A stretch of 64,000 nucleotides of DNA. Source: Flavobacterium sp. GSB-24 (GTDB lineage: Bacteria > Bacteroidota > Bacteroidia > Flavobacteriales > Flavobacteriaceae). The stretch covers positions 1,240,001 to 1,304,000 of the forward strand of contig NZ_AP027043.1 of the NCBI RefSeq assembly GCF_027924665.1, given 5' to 3'. The notes under the pieces are model-generated. The model did no database searches, was not told the origin of the DNA, and was given only the letters and a program-made list of their open reading frames with translations. Shown in pieces: positions 8,002-17,107 of this stretch; position 1 is the first letter of the stretch, and every line of letters starts with the position of its first letter. The position numbers and the translations under genes were made by a program.

Positions 8002-9069
8002 ATGAAGAAAATAATTATAACAATCGTAATCATAGCCGTAGCATTTTTCGGGATTAGCTACATATTAAATAAAAATAAGAAAGAAAACGAAGGTAAAACT
8101 GCAATCGTAGCAGAGAAAAATGCTGCTGTTTCTGTAAAAGTTGCAACAGTTAAAACAGAAGATGTTAATCTTGGTTTTACTGCAAACGGAAACTTTGCAC
8201 CAATTCAGGAATTAACTTTCTCTGCAGAAAAATCTGGAAAAGTAATTAGTGTTTTAGCAAAAGAAGGTGACTACGTAAGAGTAGGACAAACTCTTTTAAC
8301 AGTAAGAGGTGACGTTATTAATGTAAACGCACAACAAGCACAGGCAGTTTATCAAAATGCAAAATCTGATTATGCGAGATACGAAAATGCTTTTAAAACA
8401 GGTGGTGTTACAAAACAACAATTAGATCAGGCAAAATTGGCTTTGACAAATGCTCAGTCTAATTTGACACAAGCAAATATTAATGTTGGAGATACTAAAG
8501 TAAAAGCACCAATTAATGGATATATCAATAAAAAATATATTGAGCCAGGTTCTATTTTAGCTGGAATGCCTGCAACTGCTTTGTTTGATATCGTAAATGT
8601 TTCTAAATTAAAATTGGCAGTTACAGTAAACGAAAGCCAAGTAGCAAGTTTAAAATTAGGAAATACAGTAAACATTACAGCAAGTGTTTATCCTGATAAA
8701 ACATTCTCTGGAAAAATCACTTTCATTGCTTCAAAAGCAGATGCTTCATTAAACTTCCCAGTTGAAATTGAAATCACAAACAATGCTAATAACGACTTAA
8801 AAGCAGGTATGTACGGAACTGCAAACTTTGGTTCAAACAACCAAAAACAAAACTTGAAAGTGGTTCCTAGAAATGCATTTGTTGGAAGTGTAAGCAGCAA
8901 CGAAATTTTCGTAGTTGAAAATAACGTGACAAAATTGAAAAAAGTGGTTGCTGGAAGAATCTTAGGAGACAAGGTTGAAATCATCAATGGTTTGAATGAC
9001 GGAGATACTGTAATTGTTACAGGTCAAATCAATTTACAAGACGGAAATACAGTAGAAATTATTAAGTAA
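8002..9069 (+). CDS. RND efflux periplasmic adaptor (membrane fusion protein)
   Basis: Links the inner-membrane RND pump to the TolC channel. A single N-terminal membrane anchor (residues 4-22) is followed by a split lipoyl domain (first half around SAEKSGKVISVLAKEGDYVRVGQTLL, second around TKVKAPINGYINKKYIEPGSIL) flanking a short hairpin of helices with SNLTQANINVG, then the beta-barrel and membrane-proximal domains ending in INGLNDGDTVIVTGQINLQDG. 355 residues, normal length. It starts 9 bases after the TolC stop. Confidence 0.93.
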   Translation: MKKIIITIVIIAVAFFGISYILNKNKKENEGKTAIVAEKNAAVSVKVATVKTEDVNLGFTANGNFAPIQELTFSAEKSGKVISVLAKEGDYVRVGQTLLTVRGDVINVNAQQAQAVYQNAKSDYARYENAFKTGGVTKQQLDQAKLALTNAQSNLTQANINVGDTKVKAPINGYINKKYIEPGSILAGMPATALFDIVNVSKLKLAVTVNESQVASLKLGNTVNITASVYPDKTFSGKITFIASKADASLNFPVEIEITNNANNDLKAGMYGTANFGSNNQKQNLKVVPRNAFVGSVSSNEIFVVENNVTKLKKVVAGRILGDKVEIINGLNDGDTVIVTGQINLQDGNTVEIIK

Positions 9070-9072
9070 TTG

Positions 9073-9148
9073 TACGCTTTAAGCCGTAAGCAATAAGCTT
9101 TAAGCCTTTAATAAAAGCCTAAAGCCTACAGCGTATAGCCTACAGCAA
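9073..9148. repeat. Degenerate GCTTTAAGCC-type intergenic repeat
   Basis: A run of GCTTTAAGCC, AAAGCCTAAAGCC and TATAGCCTACAGC variants between the adaptor and RND genes. The same family recurs between leuD and leuC (61906-62057). It sits inside what should be one operon, so it does not appear to stop transcription. Confidence 0.6.
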
Positions 9149-9160
9149 AAAACAACATAT

Positions 9161-12100
9161 ATGAAATTAGCCGAAATATCCATAAAACGTCCGTCGTTAG
9201 TAATTGTATTGTTTACAATTCTGATTCTTGGTGGATTGTTCAGTTATAGCCAATTAGGCTACGAGCTGATCCCAAAATTCGAAACCAATGTTATTACGGT
9301 TTCAACTGTTTATCCGGGTGCTTCTCCAAGTGAGGTTGAAAATACCGTAACAAAGAAAATTGAGGACGCGATTGCATCTTTGGAAAATATCAAAAAAATT
9401 GACTCGAAATCTTATGAGAGTTTATCTGTAGTGTCAATTACATTGCTTTCTACTGCAAATGTTGATATTTCGATGAATGATGCGCAGCGAAAAATTAATG
9501 CGATTTTGAGTGATTTACCAGATGATGCTGATCCGCCGTCGTTAACCAAATTCTCTTTGAGTGATTTACCAATTATGACGCTTGGTGCGAATGGTAAAAT
9601 GGACGAAGCTGCTTTTTATGATTTGATTGATAAAAAGATTGCTCCAGTTTTATCTCGTGTGCAAGGTGTTGCCCAGGTAAACATTATTGGTGGGCAGGAA
9701 CGTGAGATTCAGGTAAATCTTGATGCTGTTAAAATGCAGGGTTACGGACTTTCTGTTCCTCAAGTACAGCAGACAATTTTAACTTCGAATCTGGATTTCC
9801 CTACAGGTAACATCCAAACTCGTAACCAAAAAATATTAATTCGTTTAGCGGGTAAATATAAAAATGTTGATGAATTAAGAAATTTAGTAGTTTCTTCACA
9901 AAACGGAATTCAAGTTCGTTTAGGAGATATTGCTGATGTTCAGGATACACAAAAAATCGCGGAAAAAATTGCGCGTGTTGATCAAAAAAGTGCAATTGTA
10001 CTTCAAATTGTAAAACAATCAGATGCAAATGCCGTTGCGGTAAGTGAGCAGTTGGTTAAAACAATCAAAACCTTAGAGAGCGATTACAAATCAGCTCAAT
10101 TGAAGTTAGATGTCGCAAAAGACAGTACTATATTTACACTTGAAGCAGCAGATTCTGTTGTACACGATTTATTAATTGCGGTTATTCTGGTAGCATTTGT
10201 AATGTTGTTCTTCTTGCACAGTATTAGAAACTCATTGATTGTAATGGTATCTATTCCTGCCTCTTTGATCGCTACATTTATTGGAATCTATTTATTAGGT
10301 TATACCCTTAACTTAATGAGTTTACTTGGTTTATCTCTTGTTGTTGGTATTCTTGTTGATGATGCCATCGTGGTATTGGAGAATATTTACCGACACATGG
10401 AGATGGGTAAAAGCCGAATTCGTGCGTCTTACGACGGAACTGCCGAAATTGGCGGTACAGTAACCTCGATTACATTAGTAATTGTGGTGGTGTTCTTACC
10501 AATTGCAATGAGTACAGGATTGGTATCAAACATTATTACGCAATTCTGTGTTACGGTAATTATATCTACAATGTTCTCATTATTGGCTTCATTTACTATT
10601 ATTCCGTGGTTATCTTCACGTTTTGGAAAATTAGAGCATATTGAAGGTAAAAATCTTTTCGGTAAAGTTATCCTTGGATTTGAAAGCTATTTAACTCGTT
10701 TTACGAACTGGGTATCAAACTTACTAAACTGGTGTTTAGATCATTATGTTAAAACAATTGTAATTGTATTAGTAATGTTCTTTGGTTCTATCTTCTGGTT
10801 AATGGGAGGTGGATATATTGGAGGAGAGTTCTTCGCATCATCTGATAGTGGTGAATTCTTAGTACAAATCGAGATGCCAAAAGATGCATCGTTAGAGCAG
10901 ACTAACTTTATGACGCAAAAAGCAGAAGCTTTCTTAAAAGGAGAGAAGTATGTTTTCAGTCAAATTACAACTGTAGGACAAACCAGTGAAGGTTTAGGAG
11001 CTGCTCAGGCAACTGCTTACAAAGCTGAGATCGATGTTAAAATGATCGAGCAAAAAGATCGTACAGATGATGCAAACGTTTATGCTGCTAAAACAAAACG
11101 TAAGCTGGAGAAAATCTTAGTTGGAGCTAAAGTAAAAACAGTTCCTGTAGGTATCTTAGGTACGGCTGAGGATGCAACTTTAGGTTTGATCGTTACAGGT
11201 CCAAACGTAGAAAGTGCCATGAAATTTGCAAAATTAGCTGAAGCTGAATTACGTACAATTCCTGGAACAACTGAGATCAAATTAACAGTTGAAGACGGAA
11301 ACCCAGAGATTAACGTTCAGGTTGATAGAGATAAAATGGCTGCTTTAGGACTTACACTTCAAACGGTAGGTTTAACAATGCAGACAGCTTACAGCGGTAA
11401 TACTGACGGTAAATTTAGAGCAGGTGAATACGAATACGACATCAATATCAAATACAACGAATTTGATAGAAAAAACATTACCGATGTTAGTAATTTGATT
11501 TTTATAAACAACGCAGGTCAGCAAATTAAATTAAATCAGTTTGCTACAATTACAGAAGGTTCTGGACCGAGTAAATTAGAGCGTAGAGATAAAACAGCTT
11601 CTGTAACCGTACAAGGACAGAACGTTGGGGTGCCAGCCGGAACAATTGTAACACAATGGCAGGAAAAATTAGATAAATTACAAAAACCAACAGGTGTTAA
11701 CTACATCTGGGGTGGTGACCAAGAAAACCAATCAGAAGGTTTTGGTACATTAGGAATCGCATTATTAGCGGCTATTATTTTGGTTTACCTTGTGATGGTT
11801 GGTTTATATGATAGTTTCGTTCACCCGTTTGTTGTATTGTTTGCAATTCCGCTTTCATTTATTGGAGTATTATTTGCACTGGCATTAACAAACAACACAT
11901 TAAATATCTTTACAATCTTAGGGGTCATCATGTTGATTGGTCTGGTGTGTAAGAATGCGATCATGCTTGTCGATTATACCAATCAGCGAAGAGCTGCTGG
12001 AGAATCGATCAGAACAGCATTAATCCAAGCAAACCACGCACGTTTACGTCCGATCTTGATGACAACAATTGCGATGGTATTTGGTATGTTCCCAATTGCA

Positions 12101-12337
12101 TTAGCCTCTGGAGCTGGAGCAGAATGGAAAAACGGATTAGCTTGGGTAATTATTGGAGGTTTGATTTCTTCATTATTCCTAACGTTAATTGTAGTTCCTG
12201 TAATCTATGATATCATGGAGAAAATCATTAGAAAATTCTCTAAAGGAGAAAAAATCGATTACGAAGCTGAAATGGTTGCCGATTATGAGCATACAGAATT
12301 AAGCGAAGACGGTTTTAATCCGAAACATACTCATTAA
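9161..12337 (+). CDS. RND efflux permease, HAE1 (AcrB-like) family
   Basis: Inner-membrane proton-driven multidrug transporter. The 1058 residues show the AcrB layout: TM1 at residues 13-31, a first large periplasmic loop (PGASPSEVENTVTKKIEDAI), TM2-6 including GILVDDAIVVLENIYRHME with the paired Asp of TM4 that carry protons, a second periplasmic loop, and TM8-12 with IGLVCKNAIMLVDYTNQRR in TM10. It is the last gene of the tetR-tolC-adaptor-permease operon. The C-terminus ends in a short His-containing tail (NPKHTH). HAE1 rather than heavy-metal (HME) type is judged from the TM4 motif. Confidence 0.95.
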   Translation: MKLAEISIKRPSLVIVLFTILILGGLFSYSQLGYELIPKFETNVITVSTVYPGASPSEVENTVTKKIEDAIASLENIKKIDSKSYESLSVVSITLLSTANVDISMNDAQRKINAILSDLPDDADPPSLTKFSLSDLPIMTLGANGKMDEAAFYDLIDKKIAPVLSRVQGVAQVNIIGGQEREIQVNLDAVKMQGYGLSVPQVQQTILTSNLDFPTGNIQTRNQKILIRLAGKYKNVDELRNLVVSSQNGIQVRLGDIADVQDTQKIAEKIARVDQKSAIVLQIVKQSDANAVAVSEQLVKTIKTLESDYKSAQLKLDVAKDSTIFTLEAADSVVHDLLIAVILVAFVMLFFLHSIRNSLIVMVSIPASLIATFIGIYLLGYTLNLMSLLGLSLVVGILVDDAIVVLENIYRHMEMGKSRIRASYDGTAEIGGTVTSITLVIVVVFLPIAMSTGLVSNIITQFCVTVIISTMFSLLASFTIIPWLSSRFGKLEHIEGKNLFGKVILGFESYLTRFTNWVSNLLNWCLDHYVKTIVIVLVMFFGSIFWLMGGGYIGGEFFASSDSGEFLVQIEMPKDASLEQTNFMTQKAEAFLKGEKYVFSQITTVGQTSEGLGAAQATAYKAEIDVKMIEQKDRTDDANVYAAKTKRKLEKILVGAKVKTVPVGILGTAEDATLGLIVTGPNVESAMKFAKLAEAELRTIPGTTEIKLTVEDGNPEINVQVDRDKMAALGLTLQTVGLTMQTAYSGNTDGKFRAGEYEYDINIKYNEFDRKNITDVSNLIFINNAGQQIKLNQFATITEGSGPSKLERRDKTASVTVQGQNVGVPAGTIVTQWQEKLDKLQKPTGVNYIWGGDQENQSEGFGTLGIALLAAIILVYLVMVGLYDSFVHPFVVLFAIPLSFIGVLFALALTNNTLNIFTILGVIMLIGLVCKNAIMLVDYTNQRRAAGESIRTALIQANHARLRPILMTTIAMVFGMFPIALASGAGAEWKNGLAWVIIGGLISSLFLTLIVVPVIYDIMEKIIRKFSKGEKIDYEAEMVADYEHTELSEDGFNPKHTH

Positions 12338-12359
12338 TAGTTTTGATTTTCAATAGAAA

Positions 12360-12560
12360 TTCCAAAGTCCGAAATTGGAATTTCCCCATTAAAATCCCAA
12401 GTTCCTTCAATTAGGAATTTGGGATTTTTTTGATTCTTGAAAAATATAGAGATAATTTTAAATCATTCAATAATGAAATTCAAGTTCCTTCAAATTGGAA
12501 TTTGGAATTTTAGTATTGGAATTTTAACCTTGAGATTTGGAATTTTTCTATTGTTAATTT
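12360..12560. repeat. Scattered GGAATTT / AAATTCC intergenic repeats
   Basis: Several GGAATTT and TTCCAAxT units in both orientations fill the gap between the RND gene and the MFS gene, including TTTGGGATTTTTTTGATT near 12418, which with the preceding AAATCCCAAG could act as a terminator. The same 7-mer family appears at 13890, 27.1, 55.3 and 55.9 kb. Confidence 0.5.
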
Positions 12561-12598
12561 AAAAATATGTTTATTTGCATCACCTTACTAAACTTACT

Positions 12599-13849
12599 AT
12601 GCTACAAAAAGATAAATCTGCAGCAATTGGTTTTATTTTCATAACCATGTTAATTGATATTACAGGATGGGGAATTATAATTCCTGTAATTCCAAAATTG
12701 ATTGAAGAATTGATTCATGGAGATATCAGCGAAGCCGCAAAAATTGGCGGCTGGTTAACTTTCGCATATGCGATCACACAATTCGTTTTTGCTCCAGTAA
12801 TTGGAAATTTAAGTGATAAATTCGGAAGAAGGCCAATTATATTAATTTCACTTTTCGGATTTTCTTTAGATTATATTTTACTGGCTTTTTCGCCTACAAT
12901 TATCTGGCTTTTTATAGGAAGAATTATTGCAGGAATTACGGGCGCCAGTATTACAACTGCTTCTGCATATATTGCAGATGTCAGTACAGCCGAAAACAGA
13001 GCTAAAAACTTTGGATTGATTGGTGCCGCTTTCGGATTAGGATTTATTATCGGACCTGTTATTGGCGGATTATTAGGACAATACGGATCAAGAGTTCCTT
13101 TCTACGCAGCAGCAGTTTTGTGTATGGTCAATTTCCTTTACGGATTTTTCATTTTACCAGAATCACTTAAGAAAGAAAACCGCAGACCTTTTGACTGGAA
13201 ACGTGCTAATCCTGTTGGAGCTATTTTAGGTTTAAGAAAACATCCAACTTTAATTGGCTTAATAGCAGCTATATTTTTATTATACGTTGGTTCTCATGCC
13301 GTACAAAGTAATTGGAGTTTTTTCACCATTTATCAGTTCAATTGGGATGAACGAATGATCGGAATTTCATTAGGAATAATTGGTCTTTTAGTTGGAGTTG
13401 TACAAGGTGGATTGGTTCGTTTTATCAACCCAAGAATAGGAAACGAAAAAAGTATTTACATTGGTTTGGCGTTATATACAATCGGAATGCTGTTGTTTGC
13501 TTTTGCAACAGAAAGCTGGATGATGTTCGTATTTTTAATTCCATATTGTCTTGGCGGAATCGCTGGTCCGGCTCTACAATCTGTTGTGGCGAGTAAAGTT
13601 GCGCCAAGCGAACAAGGAGAAATTCAAGGAACTTTGACCAGTTTAATGAGCGCGTCTTCAATCATTGGTCCCCCTATGATGGCGAATACCTTTTATTTTT
13701 TTACACATAGTGATGCACCTTTTAAATTTGCCGGAGCGCCATTTATTTTGGGTGGAGCTTTAATGCTGCTAAGTACAGTTGTAGCTTATTTTTCGTTGAA
13801 AAAACATACTGTTCCCAAAATAGAAATTGATAATCAAGAAACAATATAA
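12599..13849 (+). CDS. MFS transporter, tetracycline-resistance (TetA/DHA1) type
   Basis: Twelve-helix proton antiporter in the inner membrane. The sequence shows DITGWGIIIPVIPKLIEEL in TM1, the loop 2-3 MFS signature GNLSDKFGRRPIILIS, and the antiporter-type GFIIGPVIGGLLGQYG in TM5, all typical of TCR/Tet exporters. I take the ATG at 12599 (MLQKDKSAAIGF); the frame can be extended eight codons to a TTG at 12575, which has no support. 416 residues. It follows the RND operon but is separated from it by repeats, so it is probably independently expressed. The substrate is unknown; resistance to tetracycline should not be assumed. Confidence 0.9.
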   Translation: MLQKDKSAAIGFIFITMLIDITGWGIIIPVIPKLIEELIHGDISEAAKIGGWLTFAYAITQFVFAPVIGNLSDKFGRRPIILISLFGFSLDYILLAFSPTIIWLFIGRIIAGITGASITTASAYIADVSTAENRAKNFGLIGAAFGLGFIIGPVIGGLLGQYGSRVPFYAAAVLCMVNFLYGFFILPESLKKENRRPFDWKRANPVGAILGLRKHPTLIGLIAAIFLLYVGSHAVQSNWSFFTIYQFNWDERMIGISLGIIGLLVGVVQGGLVRFINPRIGNEKSIYIGLALYTIGMLLFAFATESWMMFVFLIPYCLGGIAGPALQSVVASKVAPSEQGEIQGTLTSLMSASSIIGPPMMANTFYFFTHSDAPFKFAGAPFILGGALMLLSTVVAYFSLKKHTVPKIEIDNQETI

Positions 13850-13853
13850 AACT

Positions 13854-13885
13854 AAAAAAGTCTTCATTCTAATGGAGACTTTTTT
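13854..13885 (+). terminator. Rho-independent terminator after the MFS gene
   Basis: AAAAAAGTCT, a 12-base loop, AGACTTTTTT: a 10-bp stem ending in a T run, five bases after the stop codon. Confidence 0.85.
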
Positions 13886-13889
13886 ATTT

Positions 13890-13938
13890 GGAATTTGGAA
13901 TTTGGAATTTGGAATTTGGAATTTGGAATTTGGAATTT
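13890..13938. repeat. Perfect tandem array, seven copies of GGAATTT
   Basis: Seven uninterrupted 7-bp units fill the gap between two convergent genes. This is a microsatellite-like array that could change length by slippage; it lies outside both coding regions, ending two bases before the next stop codon. Confidence 0.9.
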
Positions 13939-13940
13939 TT

Positions 13941-14378
13941 CTATTTAAGGTACAAATAATGATTAAAATAATCAATTATAGCTTTTCCTTCCAATAAAAC
14001 ATCGGCACCAATAATCCCATGAACAGGTTTAGCTTTAAAAGATTCTAAAGCTTCATTTACATGAGAAAGATCAAAAATTACAATACTGAAATCCTTGTTT
14101 TTCCAAGATCCTAACTGCAATTTATTTTGAGACGAAATCTGCGTTTTCATGCCGCTTCCGCCTGCTCCAGATGCTTTTGTTTTTGAATTTTTTGCAGCCA
14201 ATTCAAAAAGTTCAATACTTTCAAAACCCACGCACGTATTAGATGCGCCGGTATCTAAAATGAAATTGCCAGAGACACCATTAATTTTGGCTTTTATCTG
14301 TAAATGCTGCGTTTTAGTTATCTTGAATTTTATTTTTTTGTAATTCTCTGTTTTGAGAATTTCGTGAAGATTTTCCAT
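13941..14378 (-). CDS. Retropepsin-like aspartyl protease
   Basis: Single-domain aspartic protease of about 145 residues. Visible are the catalytic flap region with FILDTGASNTCVGF (DTGA active site, about residues 39-52 after the chosen start) and the C-terminal GIIGADVLLEGKAIIDY, equivalent to the hydrophobic-hydrophobic-Gly motif of retropepsins, which work as dimers. No signal peptide is seen. I take the ATG at 14376-14378 (MENLHEILK); the longer frame would start at TTG. The first 65 bases overlap the end of the CHAT protease gene in another frame, suggesting translational coupling. The target is unknown; the upstream CHAT protein or its partners are candidates. Confidence 0.85.
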   Translation of the reverse strand: MENLHEILKTENYKKIKFKITKTQHLQIKAKINGVSGNFILDTGASNTCVGFESIELFELAAKNSKTKASGAGGSGMKTQISSQNKLQLGSWKNKDFSIVIFDLSHVNEALESFKAKPVHGIIGADVLLEGKAIIDYFNHYLYLK

Positions 14379-16989
14379 TTCTGTAATGATTGAAAACCAA
14401 AAATAAGCCAATTACAGCCAAAAAACTAATGATATAGAAGATATAATTTGGAGACTTTTCTGGTTTTTGAAGAGTTCCGTAATACACAAAAGCACTCCAA
14501 TAATAAGGTGACTTTTTTGCATTGGGAATTGATTTATTGTTTAAATAATCCAGTTTTGCATTGGTATTCGCTTCAAAATAAGGAACATCTTTTTGAATGT
14601 TTATATAAAAATCCGACATAAAAACCGAAGTCGTAAAATCATTTACTTTCCATAAAGAAAATAATAAATTTTGTGCTCCTGCAAATTGAAAACCTCTAGC
14701 AATACTCATTGCGCCTTCTGCTTTATACAATTTACCAATACCGGTTTCGCAGGCACTTAAAACCACTAAATCTGGATTGATATGAAGATTATATAATTCA
14801 GAATACAGAATTTCCTGATCGGAAAATTTAATACTTGCAGGAGTTTCAATATCGCCAGAAGATGCATGTGTACTCAAATGAAGCATGGAATAATGAGAGG
14901 CATTGTTTTTAAAATTAGTAAAACTTGCATTTGAATTTTCTAAATATTTTCCGCTAAAATTACTTCGGATAGATTCCATTTCTTTCTTGGAGTAACGAAG
15001 TTCAAAAGCCGATTTCTCAAAAACAGGAAAAATTCCTAAAACCGTTTTTTTCGAGTTAGAAATTGGTTTTGAGTTGAGGTAAATATTTGCTGACGTATTA
15101 TAAGCAATCTTGAAATCGTTCAATAAATAATTCATTTTGCTAAAATTCGTCGTATTTGATTCTCGAGTAATTAAAGCTTCAAAAGGAAGAAAATTTAAAA
15201 TTCCGTCAGGAACAATTATCAGATTTTGGTTAACATAATTGGTAGGTAATTTCAATACATCATAGGCAATTTTTGCATAGTGATTATAACCTGAAATGTC
15301 ATTTGTAATAGCTTCCGGACTATTAAAATAGTTTATAAACTGAACAATTTTTGGAATTGCAATATCAGTAATATTAATATGGTTTAAAGCAATTCGGTTG
15401 TTTTGTAAAATGAAGAAATAGAGATTTTCGGATCCCATAAGATAATAAACCATCATCGCTTTATCATTTTCCAATTTCTTAAATAATGCTTTCAAATCAC
15501 ATTTTTCAGGAATGTAATCTGGGTTTTCAGATTGGATTTTTTTTAGTGAAATCATCAATTCATTTTGCTTTTTTATAAATTGATTGATCTTCAAAATATC
15601 AGCAGAATCTCCTTTTTGCTGTTCTTTTATAATATTATTATTTAGATTTTGAAGTTTGTATAAAAGTTTTTTTTCTTCTGTCGAAGCATTTTTAATAGTA
15701 GAGTGATAACTTTTTAAAATTCCAGCTTTTGTATTTTCAGCCAATTGAAAGGCCTTTTCCAAATATGAAGTTTTGCCTTCTTTTTTAAACAATTCATTAC
15801 AAATAGAAATGCATTTCTCGGTACGATTTCGAGATCGCAGCTGCATCAGGATTTTAGAATTTTCATAAATCAAACTATTCATCATTAAATCTTCGATATA
15901 AAAAGACATATCAAAAGCTATAAGTGCCTTTTTGGGCTGATTTATCCTTAAAATTTCGGCTTGAAGATCGAGCGCGTCAACCAAGACTGTTTCTGCATAC
16001 AATTGATTTTTCGCTGGAAGAACATTTTTTGAATTGTAATTTGGAATCAATGTTTTAAAAACGACAGCAATTTGCTTTGTACTTTCTTCATATTTTTCTT
16101 CATCAAAAAGCAGTAAAGCTTTTTCATAATAAAGTTTAGCTAGTTTTCTAGGCTGTTGATTTGTTGTCTGCAAAAATAATTTTTCAGCTTTTTCTAAATA
16201 AGATTTTGCAGCATCAAAATTTTGTCTTTGACGATTTAGAGCAGCAAGATTTCGATAAGAATTCGATAAGGTTTCCGATTGATTTTTTTCGGTTTGAAGA
16301 TATTTTATCGAAGATTCAAATGCTTTCGTAGCTTTTCGATGAGTTTCTGGTCTCATTAAATCTCCTGTAGAACTTAGCAGATAATTATTCCCCAGATTAT
16401 TCCATAAAATTCCCATTTGCAAATTGGATAGTTTCTCCGTTTTTAAAGTCTTTTCTAAAAGTTCAATAGCCAAAGAAATTTTGCCTGAACTCTGATAAAC
16501 ATTTGATAAATTAAGAATTGCGGCAAACTTTTGTTTTTGTGCTTCAGGATAATTTTTAGAAGTATTTACGATAAAAAAGTATTGTTTTATGGTATTTTCT
16601 GCACTGTCATAGTCGCCTAAAACGGTATATAAATTTCCCAAAGGTTTTAAGCAGAACTCAATAATGTCGTAATCGCTTAGTTTATATTTTTGATAGATTT
16701 GCCACGCTTTTTCATAACTCGAAATCGCATTTTGAGTCTGCCCAAACTGATTTTCATAATATGCTTTATTGCAGTTTAGAATCACAATGGCCAGTAATTC
16801 ATCTTTGGTTTTAGGTTTAGCGCTTTTCCAAAAATCACTTTCAATATTTCTTAAATTTTGTAACGCTTCCGCGGAAGGATGAGCCGTAAAACCATCAATC
16901 GCATTATAAATTTTCTCAGCCTGATTTTGTCCAAAAACATTTAGACTCAGGAAAAGGAAAATAAAACCATATAAGCGATATAAGTTCAT
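14314..16989 (-). CDS. TPR-CHAT domain protease, exported and membrane-anchored
   Basis: 891 residues. A signal peptide (MNLYRLYGFIFLFLSLNVFG) is followed by about 400 residues of TPR-like helical repeats and a C-terminal CHAT caspase-like domain with the expected dyad: His in LHLSTHASSG (about residue 708) and Cys in VVLSACETGIG (about 747), then EGAMSIARGFQFAGAQNLLFSLWKVND. A hydrophobic helix at about 849-866 follows, leaving a basic Asn-rich tail. The presence of both signal peptide and C-terminal helix places the protease outside the cytoplasm. It is followed by an overlapping retropepsin-like gene and preceded by a PKD-protein gene. Known CHAT proteases are activated by partners sensed through TPRs; here the trigger is unknown. 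Confidence 0.9.
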   Translation of the reverse strand: MNLYRLYGFIFLFLSLNVFGQNQAEKIYNAIDGFTAHPSAEALQNLRNIESDFWKSAKPKTKDELLAIVILNCNKAYYENQFGQTQNAISSYEKAWQIYQKYKLSDYDIIEFCLKPLGNLYTVLGDYDSAENTIKQYFFIVNTSKNYPEAQKQKFAAILNLSNVYQSSGKISLAIELLEKTLKTEKLSNLQMGILWNNLGNNYLLSSTGDLMRPETHRKATKAFESSIKYLQTEKNQSETLSNSYRNLAALNRQRQNFDAAKSYLEKAEKLFLQTTNQQPRKLAKLYYEKALLLFDEEKYEESTKQIAVVFKTLIPNYNSKNVLPAKNQLYAETVLVDALDLQAEILRINQPKKALIAFDMSFYIEDLMMNSLIYENSKILMQLRSRNRTEKCISICNELFKKEGKTSYLEKAFQLAENTKAGILKSYHSTIKNASTEEKKLLYKLQNLNNNIIKEQQKGDSADILKINQFIKKQNELMISLKKIQSENPDYIPEKCDLKALFKKLENDKAMMVYYLMGSENLYFFILQNNRIALNHINITDIAIPKIVQFINYFNSPEAITNDISGYNHYAKIAYDVLKLPTNYVNQNLIIVPDGILNFLPFEALITRESNTTNFSKMNYLLNDFKIAYNTSANIYLNSKPISNSKKTVLGIFPVFEKSAFELRYSKKEMESIRSNFSGKYLENSNASFTNFKNNASHYSMLHLSTHASSGDIETPASIKFSDQEILYSELYNLHINPDLVVLSACETGIGKLYKAEGAMSIARGFQFAGAQNLLFSLWKVNDFTTSVFMSDFYINIQKDVPYFEANTNAKLDYLNNKSIPNAKKSPYYWSAFVYYGTLQKPEKSPNYIFYIISFLAVIGLFLVFNHYRNGKSSRNSQNRELQKNKIQDN

Positions 16990-17012
16990 ATTAAGCTGTT
17001 TTTTATTTCAAA

Positions 17013-17094
17013 GAGATTCGCAAAGAGAGCTCAGAGAGGCACAAAATACGTTTATTTACTTTGTAAGTCTTTGCGAAAAAACTTTGCGTATCTC
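17013..17094. repeat. Interspersed imperfect inverted repeat
   Basis: GAGATTCGCAAAG at 17013-17025 pairs with CTTTGCGTATCTC at 17082-17094 with one mismatch. The surrounding text (CTTTGCG, TCTCTGCGG) resembles a common flavobacterial intergenic repeat. It lies between the PKD and CHAT genes, 57 bases separating the arms. Confidence 0.5.
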
Positions 17095-17107
17095 TGCGGC
17101 ACAATCT

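Noticed and set aside
12575..12598. Longer MFS reading frame
   Set aside because: Starts with TTG and adds eight residues with no family support; an ATG in good context lies at 12599.
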